Below are positions 57,307 through 64,000 of a DNA stretch of 64,000 nt, one piece after another. The notes below the pieces were generated by a model, which was given only the letters and a program-made list of their open reading frames with translations, ran no database searches and was not told the DNA's origin. The number at the start of each line of letters is the position of its first letter. The stretch's first letter is position 1. The DNA comes from Blastocatellia bacterium UBA7656 (GTDB taxonomy: Bacteria > Acidobacteriota > Blastocatellia > UBA7656): assembly GCA_002483445.1 (NCBI GenBank), contig DLHY01000150.1:71397-135396 (forward strand), read 5' to 3'. A program made the position numbers and the translations under genes.

Positions 57307-58761
57307 ATGACAAGAAGATTCAATCTGATATTGGTCAGGCTGCTTGCGGTCGCGCTGATGAGCGGGGCGCTCTTCGTCCCGTCCGAAGGCCGGATCGCGG
57401 CAGGCCCCGTTTATTCATCCGCGACGAGCAGCAACCGGATGCAGGAGCAAAAACTGACGTCATCGATTGCCAGGACGGGGGCTGGTTTCGGTAATTCGGC
57501 AGCCCTGTCGGGCAACACGATGGTAATCGGAGCGCCTGATGATGACATCATAGGAGGCGGAAACGGCAACCAGACGGGCGCGGTAGAGGCGGGAGCCGCA
57601 TACATCTACATCAATCAGGGGGGCCTCTGGGTCGAACAGCAGAAACTGACCGCTTCAGATGGCGCAACAGATGACGTTTTCGGCCTTTCGGTAGCAATAT
57701 ATCAGGACACTGTCGTGGTCGGCGCTCTCAATAACGATGGTCCGGCAGGGAGAGATCAGGGAGCAGCATACATCTTCGTCAGGCAGGGCGGCGTGTGGAG
57801 TGAGCAGCAGAAACTGACCGCTTCCGACGCGACGACTGATGATTTTTTCAGCAATTCGGTGGCAATACATCAGGACACTCTGGTGATCGGTGAGATCAGC
57901 GACGAGGGTCCCGGCGGGACGCTTCAGGGAGCGGCTTATGTATTCGTCAATCAGGGAGGCGTATGGACTGAGCAGCAGAAGTTGACCGCTTCCGACGGCG
58001 GAGCATTTGACCTTTTCAGCAATTCGGTAGCGATATATCAGGACACTGTGGTGGTCAGCGCCGTTCTTGGCGATGGCCCAGCAGGGAGAGATCAGGGAGC
58101 AGCATACATCTTCGTCAGGCAGGGCGGCGTGTGGAGTGAGCAGCAGAAACTGACCGCTATCGACGGCGCGGCAGGTGACGTTTTCGGCAATTCGGTAGCC
58201 ATGCATCAGGACACGATGGTGATCGGAGCCAGTGGCGATGATGGCGTCGGAGGACCAAGGCAGGGATCAGCATACATCTTCATGAGGCAGGGAGGCTTCT
58301 GGACCGAACAGCAGAAACTGACGGCTTCCGACGGCGCGGCAGGCGACTTTTTCGGCAATTCGGTAGCTGTCGAAGGAGATTATCTGGTCGTTGGCTCAAT
58401 TGGCGATGATCTTACGGGCGGCTTCGATCAAGGCTCAGTTTATGCCTTCACGCGCCCTAAGTTCGACATCTGCATATCCGATGACAACTCTCCATCCGTC
58501 ATAGCGTGGAACTCTCAGGATGGACGCTACATCATCTGCCTGAGAGGCAAGGTCTACTCAGGACAGGGCAGCGTCCGAATAAAGAACGGCACGCACTTTC
58601 TTTCGCGCAAGACCCTCGCGCAGACGATTGATGCCCGATTCACCCCAGCGCTCGCCGCCGGGTCGGCCACACTGAGAATGGTTGCCGGACAGGCGATAGT
58701 CAGCATCTCCGACAGCAACACAAGGGACAGTTCCTGCAACTGTCTGACGACCAATCAGTAG
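57307..58761 (+). CDS. Secreted FG-GAP repeat protein (6 repeats)
   Basis: A 484-residue exported protein with a signal peptide (MTRRFNLILVRLLAVALMSGALF), then six FG-GAP-type repeats of about 60 residues ('TASDGAxxDxFGNSVAIxQDTxVVGA...GxxQGAAYIFVRQGGVWxEQQKL') and a C-terminal domain like the one at the end of the protein at 51,708 (FDICISDDNSPS ... ISDSNTRDSSCNC). I prefer the ATG at 57,307, because GAGGAG lies at the correct distance; the ATG at 57,301 is too close to it. Confidence 0.85.
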   Translation: MTRRFNLILVRLLAVALMSGALFVPSEGRIAAGPVYSSATSSNRMQEQKLTSSIARTGAGFGNSAALSGNTMVIGAPDDDIIGGGNGNQTGAVEAGAAYIYINQGGLWVEQQKLTASDGATDDVFGLSVAIYQDTVVVGALNNDGPAGRDQGAAYIFVRQGGVWSEQQKLTASDATTDDFFSNSVAIHQDTLVIGEISDEGPGGTLQGAAYVFVNQGGVWTEQQKLTASDGGAFDLFSNSVAIYQDTVVVSAVLGDGPAGRDQGAAYIFVRQGGVWSEQQKLTAIDGAAGDVFGNSVAMHQDTMVIGASGDDGVGGPRQGSAYIFMRQGGFWTEQQKLTASDGAAGDFFGNSVAVEGDYLVVGSIGDDLTGGFDQGSVYAFTRPKFDICISDDNSPSVIAWNSQDGRYIICLRGKVYSGQGSVRIKNGTHFLSRKTLAQTIDARFTPALAAGSATLRMVAGQAIVSISDSNTRDSSCNCLTTNQ

Positions 58762-58895
58762 TTGAGCAAGGGGGCGGACGATACTCTGATCGCCCGCCCC
58801 TTGCTTTCGCGCGTGTAACCGGGCAGCGACACCCGCCGCCTCAAAATGCGACATCAGGCGCTTGCCTGAAAGAAACAACTCAAGAGAGAGATATT

Positions 58896-59657
58896 ATGAA
58901 AAGGCCGCTCAATTCATCCTTGATCGCGTTTATCACTTTCGCCCTGCTCATAGCCGCGATAGTCACCCCTTCCATTGACAGCGTGTCTCTGGCTTCATCA
59001 GATGAGTCTCAATCCATCGTCAGGCAGGGACGGGGCAAATGGGTAAAGGCAGCCCGGTCGTCTGATGCTCAGTCCGAGTCTTTGCCACAGGGTCAGCCAC
59101 TCATAGCTGGCGAAGCTCAATCGACACTGATCGAAATTCGAAGCGGCGGCAAATCAGGGGCCGACAAATTCAGCAAGAAGACCATTCGCTTCGATGTATC
59201 GGAGAACGCCACGCGGTTCGTCTTCGACGACACGCCTCTGTTCGCCGATGGCGCTCCCGCTTATGGCAACGAGTTCATCACCGAGGGCTACATCTACCCT
59301 GCCGGAACGCTCAATGGGACGAACGGCGTCAACCCGGACGGAACTCCTGAGTTTCCCGATAAAGTAATCGGGCGATGGACCTGCCGAGGCTGGCACGTCG
59401 GCGAAGGGGCGAAGACCGTGACCGGCCCCTGGGTCATCACGCATCAGATATACGACTTTGACGATAATCCGGGACGCATAACGATTGCCACCGACGGGCT
59501 TGAGCTTGTCGATCTCAACGTCGCAATCGAGCGCCCCATCATCGGCGGAACAGGGCCTTTCGCGCGAGCGAGAGGCGAAGCCATGCAGACCATGATAGGC
59601 TTCAACCAGATCAACGGCGTCAATCTTCGCTTCGAACTGAAAGTGGTGATGAAGTGA
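58896..59657 (+). CDS. Secreted dirigent/allene-oxide-cyclase-barrel-like protein
   Basis: A 253-residue exported protein (signal peptide residues 1-28). The C-terminal 130 residues look like an AOC-barrel/dirigent domain: ITHQIYDFDDNPGRITIATDGLELVDLNVAIERPIIGGTGPFARARGEAMQTMIG contains the 'GGTGxFxxARG' turn of that fold. A WTCRGWHVGEG segment precedes it. Bacterial members are uncharacterised. It follows the second FG-GAP gene in the same direction and belongs to the same secreted-protein run. AGAGAGATATT lies upstream. Confidence 0.65.
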   Translation: MKRPLNSSLIAFITFALLIAAIVTPSIDSVSLASSDESQSIVRQGRGKWVKAARSSDAQSESLPQGQPLIAGEAQSTLIEIRSGGKSGADKFSKKTIRFDVSENATRFVFDDTPLFADGAPAYGNEFITEGYIYPAGTLNGTNGVNPDGTPEFPDKVIGRWTCRGWHVGEGAKTVTGPWVITHQIYDFDDNPGRITIATDGLELVDLNVAIERPIIGGTGPFARARGEAMQTMIGFNQINGVNLRFELKVVMK

Positions 59658-59736
59658 GCCTTGATCAGGAGGCCGGAGCGCGACACGCGCGGCTCATCGC
59701 GCTCCATCGATTCCATTCTGAAGACAGGAGAACATC

Positions 59737-60822
59737 ATGATCAGTCAGGCAAAACTACCAATCGATCAGGAGAAGGCGGAAGCGTTTGTCGGGCAGATGC
59801 TCGACACTTTGAACAAAGCGGCTCTGACTCTGATGACCAGCATCGGTCACCGCGCGGGCTTGTTTGACGCGATGTCCGAAATGCCGCCTGCCACGGGCGA
59901 GCAGATAGCCGAGAAGGCCGGACTCAACGAACGCTACGTCCGCGAATGGCTCGGCGCGATGGTTACGGGCCGAATCGTCGAATACGACGCCGAGCGGCGC
60001 GCCTACAGTCTGCCGCCCGAACATGCCGCATTCCTCACTCGGGCAGCCGTGCCCAATAATCTGGCGGCAACCACTCAGTTCATCCCGCTGCTGGGCGCTG
60101 TCGAAGACGCGATTGTCGAATCCTTCCGATGGGGCGGCGGTGTGCCTTACTCGGCCTATCCGCGCTTTCACGAAGTCATGGCCGAAGAGAGCAGTCAGAC
60201 TGTCCTATCAGGGCTTATCGATGCGATCCTGCCGCTCGTCCCCGATGCGATTGCTGACCTTCAGAGAGGAATAGCGGTGATGGACATAGGCTGCGGTCGG
60301 GGACGCGCTCTCAATCTGCTGGCGAGAGCTTTTCCCGAAAGCCGATTCACCGGCTACGACTTTTCAAGGGAAGCGATAGCCGAAGCGAGGGTCGAAGCGC
60401 AAAGAGAAGGGCTTTCGAACGCGCGCTTCGAGGTTAAGGACGCGGCGCAACTTAATGAAAAGGGGGCCTATCAACTCATCACTGCATTCGACGCCATACA
60501 TGATCAGGCGCATCCGAGAAGCGTCTTGAAAGCTGTCGCCGACGCTCTCAGCCCGGACGGCGTGTTTCTGATGCAGGACATACGCGCTTCAAGCCATCTC
60601 GATAAGAACATGGATCATCCTCTGGGACCGTTCACTTATACGATCTCGTGCCTGCATTGCATGACGGTCTCGCTGGCTCTGGGAGGCGAAGGGCTCGGGG
60701 CCGCCTGGGGCGAAGAGCAGGCAGTGGAGTTGCTCTCCGAGGCAGGCTTCAGCGAAGTAGCGGTCAGACAACTCTCTCACGACATCATCAACAACTATTA
60801 CATCGCCAGGAAACGCTCCTGA
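59737..60822 (+). CDS. SAM-dependent methyltransferase with winged-helix N-terminus
   Basis: A 361-residue protein. Residues 15-100 form a winged-helix, O-methyltransferase-style dimerisation part (MTSIGHRAGLFDAMSEMPPATGEQIAEKAGLNERYVREWLGAMVTGRIVEYD). A class I methyltransferase domain follows, with motif I VMDIGCGRGRALNLLARAFP, then FTGYDFSREAIAEARVEA and an acidic motif (AFDAIHDQAHP). This combination resembles the Rv2258c-type subgroup. Its substrate is unknown. GGAGAACATC precedes the ATG. Confidence 0.85.
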   Translation: MISQAKLPIDQEKAEAFVGQMLDTLNKAALTLMTSIGHRAGLFDAMSEMPPATGEQIAEKAGLNERYVREWLGAMVTGRIVEYDAERRAYSLPPEHAAFLTRAAVPNNLAATTQFIPLLGAVEDAIVESFRWGGGVPYSAYPRFHEVMAEESSQTVLSGLIDAILPLVPDAIADLQRGIAVMDIGCGRGRALNLLARAFPESRFTGYDFSREAIAEARVEAQREGLSNARFEVKDAAQLNEKGAYQLITAFDAIHDQAHPRSVLKAVADALSPDGVFLMQDIRASSHLDKNMDHPLGPFTYTISCLHCMTVSLALGGEGLGAAWGEEQAVELLSEAGFSEVAVRQLSHDIINNYYIARKRS

Positions 60823-60956
60823 ATCTGCGCTCCTGATCCCGACCTCTGGCGACTCTCTCAGGTCTTCGCGGTCTGAGAATATTCAGGCGTCGGGGATCGG
60901 TTTTACGTCCTTCGGCTCGATATATGCCGATGGACTGAGGAGTTTCTTCCGGGCTT

Positions 60957-61040
60957 GCGGCGGTTTATGTCTAACAGAACTATGGCTGCCTGCTTCCTGC
61001 GGCAACAGTGAAAGAGAGGGTTGAAAGATTTGATGAGTAA
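60957..61040 (+). pseudogene. Degraded duplicate of the YyaL gene 3' end
   Basis: The frame reads AAVYV, stop, QNYGCLLPAATVKERVERFDE, stop, versus AAVYVCQNYACLLPATTVKEMVERLDE at the end of the gene at 43,673-45,739. The in-frame stop replaces a Cys codon. It is followed at once by a tRNA-Val copy, so the whole YyaL 3' end/tRNA junction (about 200 bases) has been duplicated. No start or upstream part of the gene is present. Confidence 0.88.
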
Positions 61041-61043
61041 GGA

Positions 61044-61115
61044 TGGGCGCTACCGGACTTGAACCAGTGATCATTGCGGTGTGAACACAATGCTCTGCCG
61101 CTGAAATAAACGCCC
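61044..61115 (-). tRNA. tRNA-Val (CAC)-like copy, possibly degraded
   Basis: This aligns end to end with the tRNA at 45,747. The anticodon CAC and all four stems are recognisable: GGGCGTT/AGCGCCC, TTTC/GAGC, TTGTG/CGCAA and ACTGG/CCGGT. The D-arm's first position is mismatched and G10 is lost. The anticodon stem has a compensated pair change (C-G to T-A). It may be a decaying pseudogene or a divergent active tRNA. Confidence 0.6.
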
Positions 61116-61238
61116 CGATGGGGAGCGAAAAGATTAGTAAATGGATGGCCAGTTTTCCAGCGCGCTTTCGATTTGCGTGTTGCCATACAGCGCCGAGGCA
61201 GAAACACGATCAGTTTCTATCGCCGATGATTCTTGCCT

Positions 61239-61673
61239 TCAATAAAATTCCACCCTGATCTTTTTGACCTTTTTGGGAAGAGATTGGATGACGAAAGTCC
61301 AATCCCCCGGCAGCCCCCTTTCAAATGTGAAGCCGTCGATGCCCTTAAAGTAAAGCTGTTTGCCTGACAGGTTATAACCGATGACCTTCACCCTGCGTAC
61401 ATTCACTCTCAAATCCGAATCAAAGGGCTTCGCCTCTTTCCAGACATGCAGGGAAAGCCGTCGGTCTGCTCGCCTGCCGGAGTATGTGATTCGGCACATT
61501 GCCCCATTGGTGTGACGGATGGGACCGCCGAAGTCTTCATCCATAAACACCACTTCCGTATCGAGCAGTGTTATCAGGTAACTTTCATAGATTTTGGCCT
61601 GAACCGGCTGAGGAAAAAAAACGGTTGCCCCCAGGATCAGGGCAGAAAGCATAATCGAAATTGTGCGCCTCAT
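61239..61673 (-). CDS. Exported protein of unknown function
   Basis: A 144-residue protein with a signal peptide (SIMLSALILGATVFFPQPVQA, cleavage after residue 26). The mature part is beta-rich and basic (VKVIGYNLSGKQLYF, LPKKVKKIRVEFY). No known domain is recognised. The start at 61,673 has CGAGGTGTAAA before it. Its neighbours are the YyaL/tRNA duplication on one side and a long intergenic region on the other. Confidence 0.6.
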   Translation of the reverse strand: MRRTISIMLSALILGATVFFPQPVQAKIYESYLITLLDTEVVFMDEDFGGPIRHTNGAMCRITYSGRRADRRLSLHVWKEAKPFDSDLRVNVRRVKVIGYNLSGKQLYFKGIDGFTFERGLPGDWTFVIQSLPKKVKKIRVEFY

Positions 61674-62136
61674 TTTACACCTCGCTTTGTTTGAAACCCG
61701 TAGGTTTTCGGAACTCCGTTCGAGAAAGATCAACCTTGACTGTACGGGCAAATGTCAGGCATACCTCGTGCCACATTTCAGGCTTCGAACCTCAGCGACT
61801 CTTTCGAATCGCTAAACTTATTATTTGAAGCGTTTCAATATGGCGCATCGTCTTCCGGCTCTGTGCTTCACAGTGATTTGCTCCGCCAATCGCTCGACCG
61901 TCTGGATACAAAGTAGCATCAACGAAGTATCCACATAGCATAAACTGCACGCGGCAGGATCGAACACGCTGTCTTTAGATTCCAGATTTAGATACAGCCT
62001 CACATATCGATGACGCTGGAATCAGTAGCGATATGGAATTGACCGATGTTGCCGGATTCTTTTACTTGCACGATTGCTTCTGAGAGAAACAAATTCGGGT
62101 CGCGCCGAGGCTCTCTTCGCTGTACCATAAGCGTCG
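61674..62136. other. Intergenic region, nothing clear
   Basis: No supported gene. A 60-codon minus-strand frame at 61,821-62,003 has no ribosome binding site or recognisable domain. I see no clear promoter beyond AT-rich stretches. It is the largest gene-free gap apart from the duplication region. Confidence 0.5.
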
Positions 62137-62904
62137 ATGAAACTCGCTACCTGGAATGTCAACTCGATAGCCGCCCGCTTGCCCGTAGTGCTTCGATGGA
62201 TAGAAGAGGAAAAGCCTGACGCGCTCTGCCTTCAGGAAATAAAATGCATCGACGATAAATTCCCTCGCGAAGCATTCACATCCCTAGGCTACGAGGTGGA
62301 AACATTCGGCCAGCCGACTTACAACGGCGTGGCCATAATATCTCTCGCGCGGTGCGAATCCCTTCAGCGAGGATTTCCCGGCGACACTCCCGAAGCGCAG
62401 TCGCGACTCATCGCCGCAACCATTGATGGAGTGCGGGTGATAAATGTTTATGTGCCGAACGGCAGCGAAGTCGGTTCGGACAAATACGCTTTCAAGTTGG
62501 ATTGGATGAAGCGGCTTCGCGGATTTCTGGATTCTCATTACGCGAAAGACCAGCCTCTGTTGATCTGCGGAGATTTCAACGTCGCGCCTGAAGACATTGA
62601 TGTTCATGACGCGGAGCAATGGCGCGGGCAGGTGTTATTCAGCGACCCGGAGCGCGCCGCGCTCGAAGAGATACGCGAGTGGGGACTCGTGGATGCTTTC
62701 AGGTTGCACAACAAAGAGAGCAAACAGTTTTCGTGGTGGGACTATCGCGCGGCTGCATTTCGTCGCAACGCGGGATTGAGAATAGATCATATCTTCGTCA
62801 CCGAGCCGCTGGCCGCCCGCTGCACGAGCGCAAGAATAGACAAGGAGCCGCGCCGTTGGGAGCGCCCTTCGGATCACACGCCGGTCATCGCTGAGTTTCG
62901 TTGA
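62137..62904 (+). CDS. xth: Exodeoxyribonuclease III
   Basis: A 255-residue endonuclease/exonuclease/phosphatase-fold protein, a DNA-repair enzyme acting at abasic sites and 3' ends. The N-terminal MKLATWNVNSIAARLPVVLRWIEEEKPDALCLQEIKC includes the catalytic Asn (WNVNS) and the metal-ligand Glu (QEIK). The later VYVPNGSEVGSDKYAFKLDW, ICGDFNVAPEDIDV, WWDYRAAAFRRNAGLRIDHIF and the closing SDHTPVIAEF are the remaining catalytic signatures (Asp, Asn, Asp, His). The length is typical. Confidence 0.96.
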   Translation: MKLATWNVNSIAARLPVVLRWIEEEKPDALCLQEIKCIDDKFPREAFTSLGYEVETFGQPTYNGVAIISLARCESLQRGFPGDTPEAQSRLIAATIDGVRVINVYVPNGSEVGSDKYAFKLDWMKRLRGFLDSHYAKDQPLLICGDFNVAPEDIDVHDAEQWRGQVLFSDPERAALEEIREWGLVDAFRLHNKESKQFSWWDYRAAAFRRNAGLRIDHIFVTEPLAARCTSARIDKEPRRWERPSDHTPVIAEFR

Positions 62905-62911
62905 AGACCGA

Positions 62912-63526
62912 ATGGATAGCTCTCTGCACACCGCGCTGAAAATTTTCCTGCCTGCTTACCTGATCACATTATTCCTGACGGCATTTCTCTGGCGATCAAT
63001 AGTTGTCTGGAAAAAGACGGGCATCAATCCCTATAAACTCGGTCGCAGCCAGAGCGCGCACGATTTCGTCGGCTTTCTCTTCCGACTGACTTTCATGACC
63101 ATCGCAGCGGTCATCGCCGTGTTTTGCTTCTCAAGCGAAGCGTACAAGTATCTGACTCCAATCGTATGGCTTCAAAGGCCGACGCTGGTAATCGTCGGGC
63201 TGGCGCTGCTCGTCATTTCGCTCGCATGGATTCTCATCGCGCAAGCCGAGATGCGCGAGTCGTGGCGAATCGGCATCGATGAAGATTTCAAAACCGATCT
63301 TGTCCATCGCGGCGTCTTTCGCCTGTCGCGCAATCCGATTTTTCTCGGCATGCGAGTGATGCTGGTCGGATTGTTTCTCGTCCTGCCCAGTGCCGTCACT
63401 CTTGCGATCATGCTGCTCGGAGACGCGCTCATGCAGATTCAGGTCAGACTGGAAGAAGAGTACCTCGCCCGTCTGCACGGCGAAGCTTATCGCGAGTATC
63501 AGCGAAAGACGCGGCGATGGCTTTGA
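62912..63526 (+). CDS. Isoprenylcysteine carboxyl methyltransferase-like membrane protein
   Basis: A 204-residue protein with about five hydrophobic helices. The C-terminal region HRGVFRLSRNPIFLGMRVMLVGLFLVLPS ... RLEEEYLARLHGEAYREYQRKTRRWL is the signature of the ICMT/PEMT-like phospholipid-methyltransferase superfamily (GxYxxxRNPxxLG and E.YL..hG..Y..Y....R). It starts 7 bases after xth, so likely cotranscribed. The substrate in bacteria is not known. Confidence 0.85.
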   Translation: MDSSLHTALKIFLPAYLITLFLTAFLWRSIVVWKKTGINPYKLGRSQSAHDFVGFLFRLTFMTIAAVIAVFCFSSEAYKYLTPIVWLQRPTLVIVGLALLVISLAWILIAQAEMRESWRIGIDEDFKTDLVHRGVFRLSRNPIFLGMRVMLVGLFLVLPSAVTLAIMLLGDALMQIQVRLEEEYLARLHGEAYREYQRKTRRWL

Positions 63527-63632
63527 TGATGAAAAATACTTCTCGCCTTTTCGCGAGGCAAGCTGGTATTATGATCCCGTTTTACCCGCATAGCCGGGGG
63601 TTCAATATCGTTTTAATTTTTCTGTCATGATT

Positions 63633-63650
63633 CGAGCGAATTTTCGCTCG
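63633..63650 (+). promoter_or_regulatory. Perfect hairpin in the leader of the oxidoreductase gene
   Basis: CGAGCGAA-TT-TTCGCTCG is a perfect 8-bp inverted repeat, followed by a second possible pair GATCGGT/ACCGATGATC (63,656-63,681), 75-120 bases before the start codon. T-rich DNA lies 5' of the hairpin, not 3', so it is not a terminator of the upstream gene on this strand. I recognise no riboswitch. Confidence 0.4.
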
Positions 63651-63755
63651 TGAAGGATCGGTGTTGCTGTTACCGATGATCTCCTCTCACCTGAAGCGAC
63701 ACCGTTGATTGTTGACCCCGCAACCGCAAGCTCGTCTTGCCTGGGAGCCTGCATA

Positions 63756-64000
63756 ATGAGCAATCACAGAGAAGTCACTGTCGGCATCGGCGGAGCAGCC
63801 GGGGACGGTCTTGACAAAACCGGCGACACCATAGCCAAGACCTGCAGCCGCCTCGGTCTCTACCTGTGCGCGTACAACTCCTATCAATCTGTCATTCGCG
63901 GCGGCCATATATGGTTGCGCGTGCGCGTATCGGAAGAAAAAGTTCACACGCACGGCGATCATCTGGGTGTGCTGATCGCGCTCAATCAGGATTCAATCGA
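63756..64000 (+). CDS. 2-oxoacid:ferredoxin oxidoreductase, alpha/gamma-type subunit, N-terminal part
   Basis: The first 81 residues of a 2-oxoacid:ferredoxin oxidoreductase subunit (KorA-like). MSNHREVTVGIGGAAGDGLDKTGDTIAKTCSRLGLYLCAYNSYQSVIRGGHIWLRVRVS matches the gamma domain, with the GGxGxG-like start and the conserved RGGH. The enzyme would decarboxylate a 2-oxoacid to acyl-CoA with ferredoxin as acceptor, which would fit an anaerobic or microaerobic metabolism, but the window shows too little of it to tell the substrate. The gene is cut by the window end. Confidence 0.9.
   Translation, partial: MSNHREVTVGIGGAAGDGLDKTGDTIAKTCSRLGLYLCAYNSYQSVIRGGHIWLRVRVSEEKVHTHGDHLGVLIALNQDSI

Noticed and set aside
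61821..62003. A 60-codon minus-strand frame starting MRLYLN, considered as a PIN-type toxin relic.
   Set aside because: It lacks the acidic catalytic pattern, a partner antitoxin and a ribosome binding site.
63600..63755. A known riboswitch class in the leader of the oxidoreductase gene.
   Set aside because: The two hairpins do not match the conserved cores of the classes I know (for example TPP, cobalamin, SAM or glycine).

Overview
The window looks like a piece of an Acidobacteriota chromosome, most likely class Blastocatellia. This is inferred from family content and not from any marker gene. The clues are an ECF sigma factor overlapping a large Ser/Thr kinase with a TPR-like tail, a winged-helix regulator fused to a TolB-type propeller, FG-GAP and tail-fibre-like secreted proteins, many small intergenic repeats, and moderately GC-rich coding DNA. 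Genes are bacterial and mostly in short operons, with overlapping stops and starts.

Left part (1-10,971). A cytochrome c, Rieske, cytochrome b operon runs off the left edge, followed by a sensor kinase/NtrC-type regulator pair, an acyl-CoA dehydrogenase, GlpD, a DUF885 peptidase-like protein and ProC. Between ProC and SurE (11,079-12,343) lies a small accessory patch of three copies of a short repeat, a GxxExxY protein, a C-terminally truncated Avd-like protein, and the C-terminal fragment of a formylglycine-generating-enzyme-like protein. The tail of that fragment has the hallmark of a variable region made by a diversity-generating retroelement (DGR). No reverse transcriptase is present.

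Middle (12,404-40,362). Mostly housekeeping genes: surE-pcm, DedA, a DUF389 protein, a CPA2 antiporter, truA, and a vitamin B6 cluster (MocR-type regulator, aminotransferase, PhzF, DinB, DJ-1/PfpI, pdxS, pdxT, cupin, SDR). These are followed by an SpoU methyltransferase, an M50 protease with CBS domains, a radical SAM gene, a sodium:solute symporter with a tiny membrane partner, and a PilN/PilO/PilP-like plus pseudopilin operon without PilM.

A 3.16-kb AT-richer segment (40,482-43,636) has 12-bp perfect terminal inverted repeats inside longer imperfect ones, multiple subterminal repeats and a 9-bp target duplication, but no transposase. It carries a trypsin-like protease, an XRE regulator, small unknown proteins and a possible Ntn-hydrolase, and sits just upstream of a thioredoxin-domain gene (YyaL family). 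It is best read as a mobile insertion cassette with protease-like cargo, and it is the strongest candidate for an undescribed system here.

Right part (43,673-64,000). YyaL and tRNA-Val are followed by a 15-kb region rich in secreted and signalling proteins. At its far end is a degraded direct duplication of the YyaL 3' end plus tRNA-Val (60,957-61,159). Then come xth, an isoprenylcysteine-methyltransferase-like protein and the start of a 2-oxoacid:ferredoxin oxidoreductase gene.

Small repeats run through the whole window. They include heptamer tandem arrays that form hairpins, a double-hairpin repeat placed upstream of start codons, composite repeats that supply stop codons, and palindromes containing a GATCCGCG word.
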